Shown here: positions 1 through 5,345 of the stretch, piece by piece | Layout of the letters: every line of letters begins with the position of its first letter | Position numbering within the stretch: the first letter of the stretch is position 1 | DNA from: Wenzhouxiangella sp. | Lineage (GTDB): Bacteria; Pseudomonadota; Gammaproteobacteria; Xanthomonadales; Wenzhouxiangellaceae | Direction: 5' to 3' | Length of the DNA stretch: 5,345 nucleotides | NCBI GenBank assembly: GCA_007135355.1 | Contig: SLJA01000081.1 | Span: forward strand, 1-5,345 | Program-made: the position numbers and the translations under genes | The notes under the pieces: model-generated | The model's input: the letters and a program-made list of their open reading frames with translations, nothing else | The model's database searches: none | Told to the model about the DNA's origin: nothing

Positions 1-127
1 AGAACAGCGCAGCACGGAATGGATGCCGTTTCATTCCCTGGCCGACGCGCTGGATTCGGTCGATGAAACCCTGACCATCGAAGGTCTGCCGCGCCCGCGT
101 CGGGCGATGTTGATCGCAGGCCTATGA
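1..127 (+). CDS. C-terminal fragment of an unidentified protein (5' end outside window)
   Basis: An open frame enters from the left edge (first whole codon at base 2) and ends at the TGA at 125-127, giving the last 41 residues of a protein. The fragment contains WMPFHSLADALDSVDETL and ends PRPRRAMLIAGL. It is soluble-looking and mixed in charge, with no motif that I recognise, so no function is assigned. It is called coding because the frame is open to the edge, its composition is protein-like, and the next rightward gene begins 40 bases after the stop. The two could share a transcript. The real gene could be much longer and its family cannot be judged from this piece. Confidence 0.5.
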   Translation, partial: EQRSTEWMPFHSLADALDSVDETLTIEGLPRPRRAMLIAGL

Positions 128-167
128 AAACCCATGCTTCAGGTCATGCTGCTATGCTCGAGCGCAA

Positions 168-542
168 ATGCTGAAACAAGTCCTGATCACCTTGCTGGTG
201 ACCGCCATCGTCGTCCTGGTGGCCCGAATCCAGCGCGGTCGCCGCGCAGCCCGCGAGCAGAATCCGCTCGCGGCCCAAGACGAAGAACCGTGGTACCGCT
301 CGCCTTCCGCCGTTATCGGTTTCATTTTTGCCGGCATCGTCATCCTGTCGACCACCGCCGTGACCGGCTACCGCTATTGGGTCGCCAACCAGATCGTGCA
401 GGTCGAGGTGATCGATCCGGGATCCGGCTCGCGCACGGTCTACCAGGTCAAGCGTCGTGACCTGGGTGAGCGCGAATTCCGCACCGTCGACGGGCGACGG
501 GTGTCGCTGGGGGCCGGCGATCGGGTCGAGCGGGTGGATTGA
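168..542 (+). CDS. Small hypothetical membrane protein, two predicted helices
   Basis: This encodes 124 residues. Residues about 3-20 form a first hydrophobic helix (LITLLVTAIVVLVA), followed by a basic stretch (RIQRGRRAAR) that should stay in the cytoplasm. Residues about 47-68 form a second helix (VIGFIFAGIVILSTTAVTG). The remaining ~55 residues are polar and contain short beta-like segments (VQVEVIDPGSGSRTVYQVKRRDL, then FRTVDGRRVSLGAGDRVERVD). The pattern suggests an inner-membrane protein with a small C-terminal domain whose side of the membrane is uncertain. I do not recognise the family. The ATG at 168 is preferred because it places the first helix at the N-terminus; the ribosome binding site is weak and the frame stays open upstream. 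The gene is convergent with the NSS transporter, with only 38 bases between stops. Confidence 0.72.
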   Translation: MLKQVLITLLVTAIVVLVARIQRGRRAAREQNPLAAQDEEPWYRSPSAVIGFIFAGIVILSTTAVTGYRYWVANQIVQVEVIDPGSGSRTVYQVKRRDLGEREFRTVDGRRVSLGAGDRVERVD

Positions 543-580
543 CACCCAACGAGCATCGGCCACTCGCGGGTCTGTTTCGG

Positions 581-1942
581 CTACAGGAAGCCCAGGATGC
601 TCGCCATCACCCACAAAATCAACATCGGCGTGACGATTCGGGTCAACCACAGCCAAGCCTTGAAGGCCCAGTCGGGCATTTTGTCGTCCAACTCTTCCTT
701 GGTAATGGTCTTCGACAGCACCCAGCCGGCGAACAGTGCCGTCAGCAGGCCGCCGACCGGCAGCATGATGTCGGTGGCGACAAATTCGATCGCGCCCATC
801 AGGTTCTTGTCACCGATGGTGACTTCCGACCAGATATTGAAGGAAAACACCGTGGCCAGGCCAAGCAGCCAGCCCATCAGGGCAATCAACAGGGCGGCGG
901 TCTTGCGCGACAGGTTGGTGGCCTCAACCAGATAAGCGGTGGCCGGCTCCATCAGCGAGATCGAGCTGGTCCAGGCGGCGACCGACAACAGCAGGAAGAA
1001 CAGGGCGCCGTAAAAGATGCCAAAGGGCATCTGGGCGAAGGCAAGCGGCAGCGAGGTAAAGATCAGTCCGGCCCCGCCGCTGCCCGGATCGATACCGAAC
1101 GCGATAATGACCGGAAAGATGGCCAGGCCGGCAATCAGCGCGACCACGGTGTCGGAGGCTGCCACGGCGGTTCCTACCCTGGGAATGTTGACATGCGCCG
1201 GCAGGTAAGCACCATAAGTCATGATGGCGCACATGCCCAGGCTCAGGGTGAAAAACGCCTGACCCAGGGCGGTGACAAACATCCCCGTGGAAACCTGCGA
1301 CCAGTCCGGCTGGAACAAAAAGCGCGCCGCGTCCCAGAAGTGTCCGGTGCTGACGCCGTAGGCGAGCAGGATAAGCAGCAGGATGAACAACATCGGCATC
1401 AAGATCCCGACCGCCCGCTCCAGGCCTTTTTCCACACCTAAAGCAACGACACCGACCGTCATCAGCATGAACACGCCATGCCAGAAAGTCAGCTGGCCGG
1501 CATTGCCGAGCAGGCTGCCGAAGGTGGCATCCGGATCGGTGATGCCGGGGGCGCCAAACAGCTCCTTGATGTAGAGGAACCCGTAATGCAGGGTCCAGCC
1601 AGCCACGACCGAATAGAACGACAGGATCAGAAAGCCGGCGATGATGCCGATAAAGCCCAATCCCATCCAGGCGCGACTGGCGCCGACGGCATCGGACAAC
1701 TCGCGCAGTGAATTGACCGGGCTCATGCGCCCGCGCCGGCCAATGACGATCTCTGAAAACATCACCGGCAAGCCAACCAGCAGGATGCAGCCCAGATAGA
1801 TCAGCACGAAAGCACCGCCGCCGTTCTCGGAGGTGATGTAGGGGAAGCGCCAGATGTTGCCGAGGCCGACTGCCGAACCGGTGGCCGCCAGCACGAAGGC
1901 CAGCCGGGAAGACCACATGCCGTGGATCGAGGAGGTTTTCAT
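581..1942 (-). CDS. Sodium-dependent NSS (SNF) family amino-acid-type transporter
   Basis: This is a complete 453-residue secondary transporter of the neurotransmitter:sodium symporter family (LeuT fold), a usual length for bacterial members. Helix 1 carries the family hallmark GSAVGLGNIWRFPY at residues 22-35, whose unwound part binds substrate and sodium. Tyr110 aligns with LeuT Tyr108 in helix 3. FFTLSLG at 230-236 is the helix 6 substrate region. TSSIS at 325-329 is the helix 8 part of the sodium 2 site. Asp264, in ASDTVVALIAG, probably supplies the acidic group that makes bacterial members chloride-independent. About 11-12 hydrophobic helices fill the protein. The family imports amino acids or related small molecules with sodium; the substrate cannot be read from the sequence. 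The ATG follows a weak TAGG-type ribosome site. The gene appears to be its own unit, 147 bases downstream of the MerC-like gene on the same strand, so read-through from that gene is possible. Confidence 0.95.
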   Translation of the reverse strand: MKTSSIHGMWSSRLAFVLAATGSAVGLGNIWRFPYITSENGGGAFVLIYLGCILLVGLPVMFSEIVIGRRGRMSPVNSLRELSDAVGASRAWMGLGFIGIIAGFLILSFYSVVAGWTLHYGFLYIKELFGAPGITDPDATFGSLLGNAGQLTFWHGVFMLMTVGVVALGVEKGLERAVGILMPMLFILLLILLAYGVSTGHFWDAARFLFQPDWSQVSTGMFVTALGQAFFTLSLGMCAIMTYGAYLPAHVNIPRVGTAVAASDTVVALIAGLAIFPVIIAFGIDPGSGGAGLIFTSLPLAFAQMPFGIFYGALFFLLLSVAAWTSSISLMEPATAYLVEATNLSRKTAALLIALMGWLLGLATVFSFNIWSEVTIGDKNLMGAIEFVATDIMLPVGGLLTALFAGWVLSKTITKEELDDKMPDWAFKAWLWLTRIVTPMLILWVMASILGFL

Positions 1943-1952
1943 TGCCTAGGGC

Positions 1953-1980
1953 CGCTTGTGTAGAGTTGTTGTCACAAGCG
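1953..1980. promoter_or_regulatory. Inverted repeat upstream of the NSS transporter gene
   Basis: CGCTTGTG at 1953-1960 is repeated as its exact reverse complement CACAAGCG at 1973-1980, separated by 12 bases. It lies 11 to 38 bases upstream of the leftward ATG at 1942, in the expected promoter or leader zone. The arms could be a dimeric repressor operator or a short RNA hairpin in the leader. No run of T follows, so it does not look like an intrinsic terminator. I recognise no particular regulator. Confidence 0.45.
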
Positions 1981-2075
1981 CGCCATTTTGCGCCAAGCGA
2001 CGCGGCAGCGCAAACGCCAAGCTGATTTGTGTTGTGTCGACGGAAGTGTCGGAGAAGAATCGTCAACGCTCAAGC

Positions 2076-2115
2076 CTTGACGGCCGAGATCACCGCTTGA
2101 CGGCGGAGATGGGCG
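2076..2115. repeat. Imperfect 20-bp tandem duplication across the end of the MerC-like gene
   Basis: CTTGACGGCCGAGAT at 2076-2090 recurs as CTTGACGGCGGAGAT at 2096-2110, one mismatch in 15, with a period of 20 bases; the two 20-base units agree at 16 positions. The right copy encodes the last residues ISAVKR of the MerC-like protein. The left copy begins at its stop codon and in another frame would again encode ISAVK. Because 20 is not a multiple of three, a duplication here would change the reading frame at the C-terminus. Confidence 0.6.
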
Positions 2116-2533
2116 AACCGCTGGCGCGCGCCGGCGCCCCGCAGGGACTCAGCCTCAGGTTCCATAAATGGGCACCGGCCAGCAACAGACCGGCGGCCAG
2201 CGTGACCAGGCTCATCCAGCGGTGAGCAAAGTGCAGGGAGGTGGTGATGACCGCCGTCATCAGCAACAGCGAAGCCAGCGCAAGGAGGGCGGGGCCGATG
2301 CGGCGGTGGCGCAGCCAGCCGGGAATCATGGCCAGCAGCACCAGCAGCCAGGCCGTGGCCAGCAGTCCCCACTCCAACCAGATCAGTTTCTGCCACAATC
2401 CCATTTCCCAGTATTTGCGCTTCATCCATAGAGTGGGATAAAGCACAAAGACCAGGGACAGCGCGGCGCAGTGGATGCCACAGCCAATGGCGACGACGAT
2501 GCCGAACCGGTCAGGCCAGCGACTGCGGATCAT
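2090..2533 (-). CDS. MerC-domain inner-membrane protein, putative metal transporter
   Basis: This encodes 147 residues with four hydrophobic helices at about 11-33, 50-70, 80-103 and 105-124. Helix 1 contains GCGIHCA with Cys18, His21 and Cys22, the metal-binding-type CxxHC motif of MerC-like proteins. The protein ends its last helix with AHLWNLRL followed by Cys131, resembling the HxxNxRxC tail of the family. LHFAHRW at 100-106 adds two more histidines. MerC proteins are small inner-membrane proteins first known for mercuric ion uptake; chromosomal relatives outside mer operons are poorly characterised. No merR, merT, merP or merA is present, so mercury resistance is unlikely. The frame extends upstream to 2602, but that start would run over the divergent promoter and Zur-like site and add a non-conserved leader, so the ATG at 2533 is chosen. 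Its ribosome site is weak (GAGAAAAG, rather far). It is divergent from the zinc-protein gene and shares its 67-base control region, so zinc or metal-responsive expression is inferred. Confidence 0.82.
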   Translation of the reverse strand: MIRSRWPDRFGIVVAIGCGIHCAALSLVFVLYPTLWMKRKYWEMGLWQKLIWLEWGLLATAWLLVLLAMIPGWLRHRRIGPALLALASLLLMTAVITTSLHFAHRWMSLVTLAAGLLLAGAHLWNLRLSPCGAPARASGSPISAVKR

Positions 2534-2560
2534 GGTTGTGGAACTTTTCTCGTCAATGGC

Positions 2561-2573
2561 GTTATAAGATAAC
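2561..2573. promoter_or_regulatory. Zur-box-like operator between MerC-like and ZrgA-like genes
   Basis: GTTATAAGATAAC is a 13-base palindrome with 5 of 6 matched pairs around a central base. The gammaproteobacterial Zur consensus core, recalled as GTTATANTATAAC, differs at only one specified base. The outer arms (GAAAT and ATTTC in enterobacterial sites) are not conserved here. The site ends 27 bases before the rightward ATG at 2601 and begins 28 bases before the leftward ATG at 2533. Zinc-loaded Zur bound here would block both promoters. The call rests on both motif and context, since Zur control is known for ZrgA-type operons. Confidence 0.72.
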
Positions 2574-2593
2574 ACCCCCTTTTCAGCATGGAG
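2563..2593 (+). promoter_or_regulatory. Probable -10 element and ribosome binding site of the ZrgA-like gene
   Basis: TATAAG at 2563-2568 matches five of six bases of the sigma-70 -10 consensus and lies inside the Zur-like palindrome. It predicts a transcript start near 2575 and a leader of about 26 bases. No good -35 hexamer sits at the usual distance, so the promoter may be weak or need help. GGAG at 2590-2593, seven bases before the ATG at 2601, is a good ribosome binding site and fixes that start. Confidence 0.5.
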
Positions 2594-2600
2594 TACACGC

Positions 2601-3272
2601 ATGCAAGCTCGTTCGCTTCTCGTTGCAGCAATCTCTTCGGCCTTGCTGGCCGGCAGCGCCCTGGCTCAGGTTGAGCGCCAGCACGCCCCCCATGTGCATG
2701 GTGTTGCCACCGGCAACTTGTCCATGGATAACGGTGATGTTCGCCTGGAGCTGGAAATTCCCGGCGTTAACCTGATCGGTTTTGAGCACGCCCCGCGCAA
2801 TGATGAGCAGCAGGCCGCGCTGGACGGAACCCTGGCGTTCCTGCGCGCGGCCGAGTGGGTGCACACTGATCCCCGGGGTGGCTGTGAAGTCGCCAGTATC
2901 AATGCCCACACGCATGGCTTCGGCGCGGATGGGCACTATCATGATCACGAGCACCACGATCACGGCCATGATCATGATCAGCACGATCATGCGCATGATG
3001 ACGATCATGACCACCATCACGACCACGAGCATGGCCACCATCACCACGACGATCATGAGCATTCGCATGATCACCACCACGACCATGACCACTCCGAATT
3101 CCATGTCATCGTGGGTCTGGAATGCGAGCATCCCGACCGCCTGGGCTGGATCGATTTGCGTCTGTTCGAGGGTTATCCCGGCAACGAACGCATGGACATC
3201 GACGTGTTGACCGAGACCCTCGCGACTCAGGCGCGTTTGACGCCGGGCAACGGGCGGATCAGTCTGCGCTAG
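2601..3272 (+). CDS. zrgA: ZrgA-like (DUF2796) periplasmic zinc-binding protein, His-rich
   Basis: This encodes 223 residues. Residues 1-22 are a Sec signal peptide with an ALA|Q cleavage site, so the product is periplasmic. The N-terminal part has the family pattern: QHAPHVHG at 27-34, a beta-rich stretch LELEIPGVNLIGFEHAP at 49-65, and an NDEQ-led helix. Residues 112-164 form a tract in which 29 of 53 residues are His, mostly alternating with Asp or Glu and lacking hydrophobic residues, suited to binding several zinc ions. The C-terminal domain, EFHVIVGLECEHPDRLGWIDLRLFEGYPG, resumes the fold; Cys95 and Cys175 could pair as a disulfide. In V. cholerae ZrgA and P. aeruginosa PA4063, as recalled, such proteins belong to Zur-repressed zinc-uptake operons with an ABC ATPase and an FtsX-like permease, exactly the two genes downstream here. 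It probably captures or buffers zinc for that system. Other divalent metals (Ni, Co, Cu) would also bind in vitro, so zinc is inferred from family and operator. Confidence 0.9.
   Translation: MQARSLLVAAISSALLAGSALAQVERQHAPHVHGVATGNLSMDNGDVRLELEIPGVNLIGFEHAPRNDEQQAALDGTLAFLRAAEWVHTDPRGGCEVASINAHTHGFGADGHYHDHEHHDHGHDHDQHDHAHDDDHDHHHDHEHGHHHHDDHEHSHDHHHDHDHSEFHVIVGLECEHPDRLGWIDLRLFEGYPGNERMDIDVLTETLATQARLTPGNGRISLR
2934..3092 (+). repeat. Low-complexity His/Asp codon tract
   Basis: These 159 bases encode residues 112-164 of the ZrgA-like protein as degenerate CAY and GAY codons with occasional GAG, GGC and GCG. Eight GATC sites fall inside, a direct result of Asp (GAT) preceding His (CAY). Both codons of each amino acid are mixed, so it is not a simple perfect microsatellite, but unequal pairing could change its length between strains. 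Confidence 0.8.
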
Positions 3273-3337
3273 TGATGCCGGATTGCCGGTCTAAGCTGAT
3301 CGATTTGAGTTAGGCTTGCACGCCGTCCCTGATCTCG

Positions 3338-4033
3338 ATGGCCATGGCTGACCTGCTATTGATCGATGCGCTGCGCTACACCTGGCCGGGCGATGTCCGG
3401 CCGGTGCTGGATATTGAGCAAATGCGGCTGGAAGAGGGTGAGAAAGTTTTCCTCTACGGCCCCAGCGGCTCGGGCAAGTCGACCCTGCTGGCCGCTATCG
3501 GCGGGCTGATTCGACCGGACTCCGGCCGGCTGGTGTTCCGTGGCGACGACCTGTCTGCCTTGAGCGGTGCGCGCCGGGATCGTTTTCGAGCCGAGCATCT
3601 GGGAGTGATTTTCCAGCAGTTCAATTTGCTGCCATGGCTGGACGTGCGCGCCAATGTGATGCTGCCTTGTCGTTTTTCGGCCGCCCGATCCAGACGCACC
3701 GGTGAGGTTCGCGCCGCCGCCGAAAGGTTGCTGCAGGGCATGGACCTCGACCGTTCGCTGTGGGCCCGACGGGCCGATCAGCTCAGCGTCGGCCAGCAGC
3801 AGCGCGTGGCCGCGGCACGTGCGCTGATCGGTCGGCCGGCGCTGATCCTGGCCGACGAGCCAACCTCGTCGCTGGACAGCGATCGGCGCCAGTCCTTTCT
3901 TGATTTACTGTTCGCCCAGATCCGGGCGGCCGAGAGCACCCTGCTGTTCGTCAGCCATGACCGTGAACTGGCCGCGCGCTTCGACCGCAGTCTGGACCTG
4001 ACCGAAATCAACGCCGCCGGGGTGAGCGCATGA
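3338..4033 (+). CDS. ABC transporter ATP-binding protein (LolD/MacB type) of zinc system
   Basis: This 231-residue nucleotide-binding subunit has all the ABC motifs: Walker A GPSGSGKST at 41-49, Q-loop in FQQFNLLP at 92-99, signature LSVGQQQR at 149-156, Walker B ALILADEP at 168-175 with catalytic Glu174, D-loop SSLD at 177-180 and switch His207 in SHD. The signature has Val instead of the first Gly of LSGGQ. Sequence style and size place it with LolD/MacB/FtsE-like ATPases that partner FtsX-fold permeases rather than with classical ZnuC. It should sit on the cytoplasmic face and power the permease encoded next, whose ATG overlaps this stop by four bases (ATGA), implying translational coupling. 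The start could be 3338 or the ATG at 3344 (MADLLLID); an in-frame TAG at 3311 limits the choice. Neither has a clear ribosome site. The gene is 65 bases behind the ZrgA-like gene and is probably co-transcribed with it. P. aeruginosa PA4064 is the recalled counterpart. Confidence 0.93.
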   Translation: MAMADLLLIDALRYTWPGDVRPVLDIEQMRLEEGEKVFLYGPSGSGKSTLLAAIGGLIRPDSGRLVFRGDDLSALSGARRDRFRAEHLGVIFQQFNLLPWLDVRANVMLPCRFSAARSRRTGEVRAAAERLLQGMDLDRSLWARRADQLSVGQQQRVAAARALIGRPALILADEPTSSLDSDRRQSFLDLLFAQIRAAESTLLFVSHDRELAARFDRSLDLTEINAAGVSA

Positions 4034-5295
4034 ACCTGCTCGGCCTGGCCTGGCGTTCGCTGCTCAACCGGCGCTTCGCCGTCATTCTGACCGTGTGCAC
4101 CATCGCCCTGTCGATCGGCCTGCTGGTGCTGGTCGAGCAGCTGCGTAGCGAAGTGCGCACCGGGTTTCACCGCTCGGTTTCCGGGGTTGATCTGATCGTC
4201 GGTGCGCGCACCTCGCCGGTGCAGCTGCTGTTGTACTCGGTGTTCGGCATCGGCGATGCCACCAACGATATTTCCTGGGAGACCTTTGAGCAGCTCAAGG
4301 TGCTGCCCCAGGTCGATTGGGCCATTCCCATGGCGTTGGGCGACTCGTTTCGCGGTTTTCGCGTGATGGGCACCAGCCGCGATTTTTTCGAGCATTACCG
4401 CTTCGGCAACCGTGAATCGCTGAGCGTGGCGCGCGGCGAGATCTTCGACGACTTGTTCGAAGTCGTCATCGGCGCCCAGGTGGCGCGACAACTGGGCTAC
4501 GATTTAGGCGACCACATCGTGCTGGCGCATGGCACCGGCAATGTCGCGCTGCAAGCGCATGATGATCATCCCTTCACCATCAGCGGCATTCTTGCGCCGA
4601 CCGGCACGCCGGTTGATCAGCAGCTCTACATCAGCCTGGCCGCGCACCGCGCCATCCACATCGGCTGGGAAACCGGCGTGCAGCGGCCCGGCGCGACCAT
4701 CGACCCCGAGGCCGCACGCGACCGGGCCGACGAGCTGCGCCCCAACGCGATCACGGCGCTGCTGCTGGGCCTGAATACCCGGGCCGCGGTGTTCGACCTG
4801 CAGCGGGTCATCAATCGGTACCGTCCCGAGGCGCTGACGGCGATCATGCCCGGGATTACCCTGCAGCAACTGTGGCGCATTACCGGCCTGGCCGAACAGG
4901 TCCTGCGCGTGGTCGCCGCCCTGGTCGTGCTGGCCGGCCTGCTGGGGATGCTGACCGTGCTGCTGACCACGCTCAGCGAGCGCCGACGCGAAATGGCGAT
5001 CCTGCGCGCCAACGGCGCCCGGCCCTGGCAGATCTCCAGCCTGTTGGTGTTTGAAGCCGGGCTGATCGCGGCTGCCGGGATCGTGCTGGGCGTGGTGCTG
5101 GCGCTGGTGGTGCAGAGGGCGGCCGCTCCCTGGCTGCTGGCCAACTACGGACTGCATGTGGGCTTAAGCTGGCCGGAGCCGTGGCAGCTGGGCGTGCTGG
5201 GGATCATCTTCCTGGCCGCGCTGCTGATCGCGCTGGTGCCGGCGTTCATGGCCTACCGCCGCACCCTGTCCGACGGCATGCAGGTGAAGACCTGA
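4030..5295 (+). CDS. FtsX/MacB-fold ABC transporter permease of zinc system
   Basis: This 421-residue inner-membrane subunit has helix 1 at about 16-36, a large periplasmic MacB_PCD-like domain at about 37-290, then helices at about 291-315, 336-362 and 386-408. SERRREMAILRANGARPWQI at 316-335 is the typical cytoplasmic coupling segment after helix 2. The early segment VDLIVGARTSPVQLLLYSVFGIGDATN and later HDDHPF and TGTPVDQQLY resemble, from memory, the PA4065-like subgroup found beside DUF2796 proteins. Members of this fold usually act mechanically on periplasmic or lipid substrates rather than forming a closed import channel, so how it helps zinc uptake is unclear. HDDH at 177-180 and His167 could contact metal, but that is speculation. 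The start is fixed by the ATGA overlap with the ATPase gene and GGTGAG upstream at 4021-4026. Related operons carry a further DUF3299-type lipoprotein gene, which would lie beyond the right edge. Confidence 0.92.
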   Translation: MNLLGLAWRSLLNRRFAVILTVCTIALSIGLLVLVEQLRSEVRTGFHRSVSGVDLIVGARTSPVQLLLYSVFGIGDATNDISWETFEQLKVLPQVDWAIPMALGDSFRGFRVMGTSRDFFEHYRFGNRESLSVARGEIFDDLFEVVIGAQVARQLGYDLGDHIVLAHGTGNVALQAHDDHPFTISGILAPTGTPVDQQLYISLAAHRAIHIGWETGVQRPGATIDPEAARDRADELRPNAITALLLGLNTRAAVFDLQRVINRYRPEALTAIMPGITLQQLWRITGLAEQVLRVVAALVVLAGLLGMLTVLLTTLSERRREMAILRANGARPWQISSLLVFEAGLIAAAGIVLGVVLALVVQRAAAPWLLANYGLHVGLSWPEPWQLGVLGIIFLAALLIALVPAFMAYRRTLSDGMQVKT

Positions 5296-5345
5296 ACCCG
5301 TCGGGCCCGCTGCTGTCTGTAGAATTCCCAAACAAGTTCCGCTGA

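Noticed and set aside
133..158. CATGCT repeated at 133-138 and 145-150 with TATGCT at 153-158, upstream of the small membrane protein
   Set aside because: The copies are six bases long with uneven spacing and no symmetry; chance is a sufficient explanation.
543..580. Possible bidirectional terminator between convergent genes
   Set aside because: Only a 4-bp stem (CGAG/CTCG) around a 9-base loop is visible and no T run follows on either strand, so it cannot be supported as an intrinsic terminator.
539..1441. Long rightward open frame of 300 codons
   Set aside because: It lies opposite the NSS transporter gene, is full of Gln, His, Gly and Arg typical of antisense GC-rich DNA, and has no recognisable motif, while the leftward frame has the family hallmarks.
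924..2066. Leftward open frame of 380 codons overlapping the NSS gene
   Set aside because: It is an out-of-frame reading of the transporter gene on the same strand, with Arg/His/Pro-rich composition and no domain.
2090..2602. Longer version of the MerC-like protein starting at 2602
   Set aside because: The extra 23 residues would be encoded across the Zur-like site and into the start of the divergent gene; the predicted helix 1 and CxxHC motif begin shortly after the internal ATG at 2533.
2583..3131. Leftward open frame of 182 codons rich in Val, Met and Ile, resembling a membrane protein
   Set aside because: It is the antisense of the His/Asp tract: CAY and GAY codons read backwards give GTG, ATG and ATC. 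The rightward frame has a signal peptide, a ribosome site and family motifs.
3778..5157. Two long leftward frames opposite the ABC ATPase and permease genes
   Set aside because: Both are antisense shadows with Gln/His/Gly-rich composition; the rightward frames contain complete ABC and FtsX-fold motifs and are coupled by an ATGA overlap.
5296..5345. Possible promoter or start of a next gene at the right edge (TAGAAT at 5320-5325)
   Set aside because: The hexamer resembles a -10 element, but no -35 match sits at a suitable distance and no start codon with a ribosome site follows within the window.

Overview
This 5.3 kb window is gene-dense, GC-rich bacterial DNA. The proteins it encodes (a ZrgA/DUF2796-type zinc protein with its ABC partners, a MerC-domain protein and a LeuT-fold NSS transporter) together suggest a gammaproteobacterium. 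The ATGA start/stop overlap and short intergenic gaps fit a chromosome. Lysobacterales/Chromatiales-type marine bacteria are a plausible home, but that is inference from protein style. I see no mobile element, tRNA, rRNA or CRISPR array.

Layout. (1) Positions 1-127 hold the 3' end of an unidentified rightward gene. (2) Positions 168-542 encode a small unknown protein with two predicted membrane helices. (3) Positions 581-1942, leftward, encode a complete sodium-coupled NSS-family transporter; an 8-bp perfect inverted repeat lies just upstream of its start. (4) Positions 2090-2533, leftward, encode a MerC-domain membrane protein. (5) Positions 2534-2600 are a divergent promoter region with a palindrome closely matching the gammaproteobacterial Zur operator core. 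(6) Positions 2601-5295, rightward, encode a three-gene cassette: a periplasmic ZrgA-like protein with a dense His/Asp tract, an ABC ATPase and an FtsX/MacB-fold permease.

How the genes work together. The cassette matches the organisation recalled for the Zur-regulated systems zrgABCDE of Vibrio cholerae and PA4063-PA4066 of Pseudomonas aeruginosa. There a His-rich periplasmic protein, an ATPase and an FtsX-like permease support zinc acquisition under scarcity. The Zur-like site overlaps the probable -10 element of the ZrgA-like gene and lies 28 bases upstream of the divergent MerC-like start, so both transcription units could be repressed by zinc-loaded Zur. The MerC-like protein, with a CxxHC motif in its first helix, is therefore a candidate additional metal-transport part of the same response. 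The most interesting part of the window is this divergent zinc locus; the NSS transporter and the upstream genes look unrelated to it.
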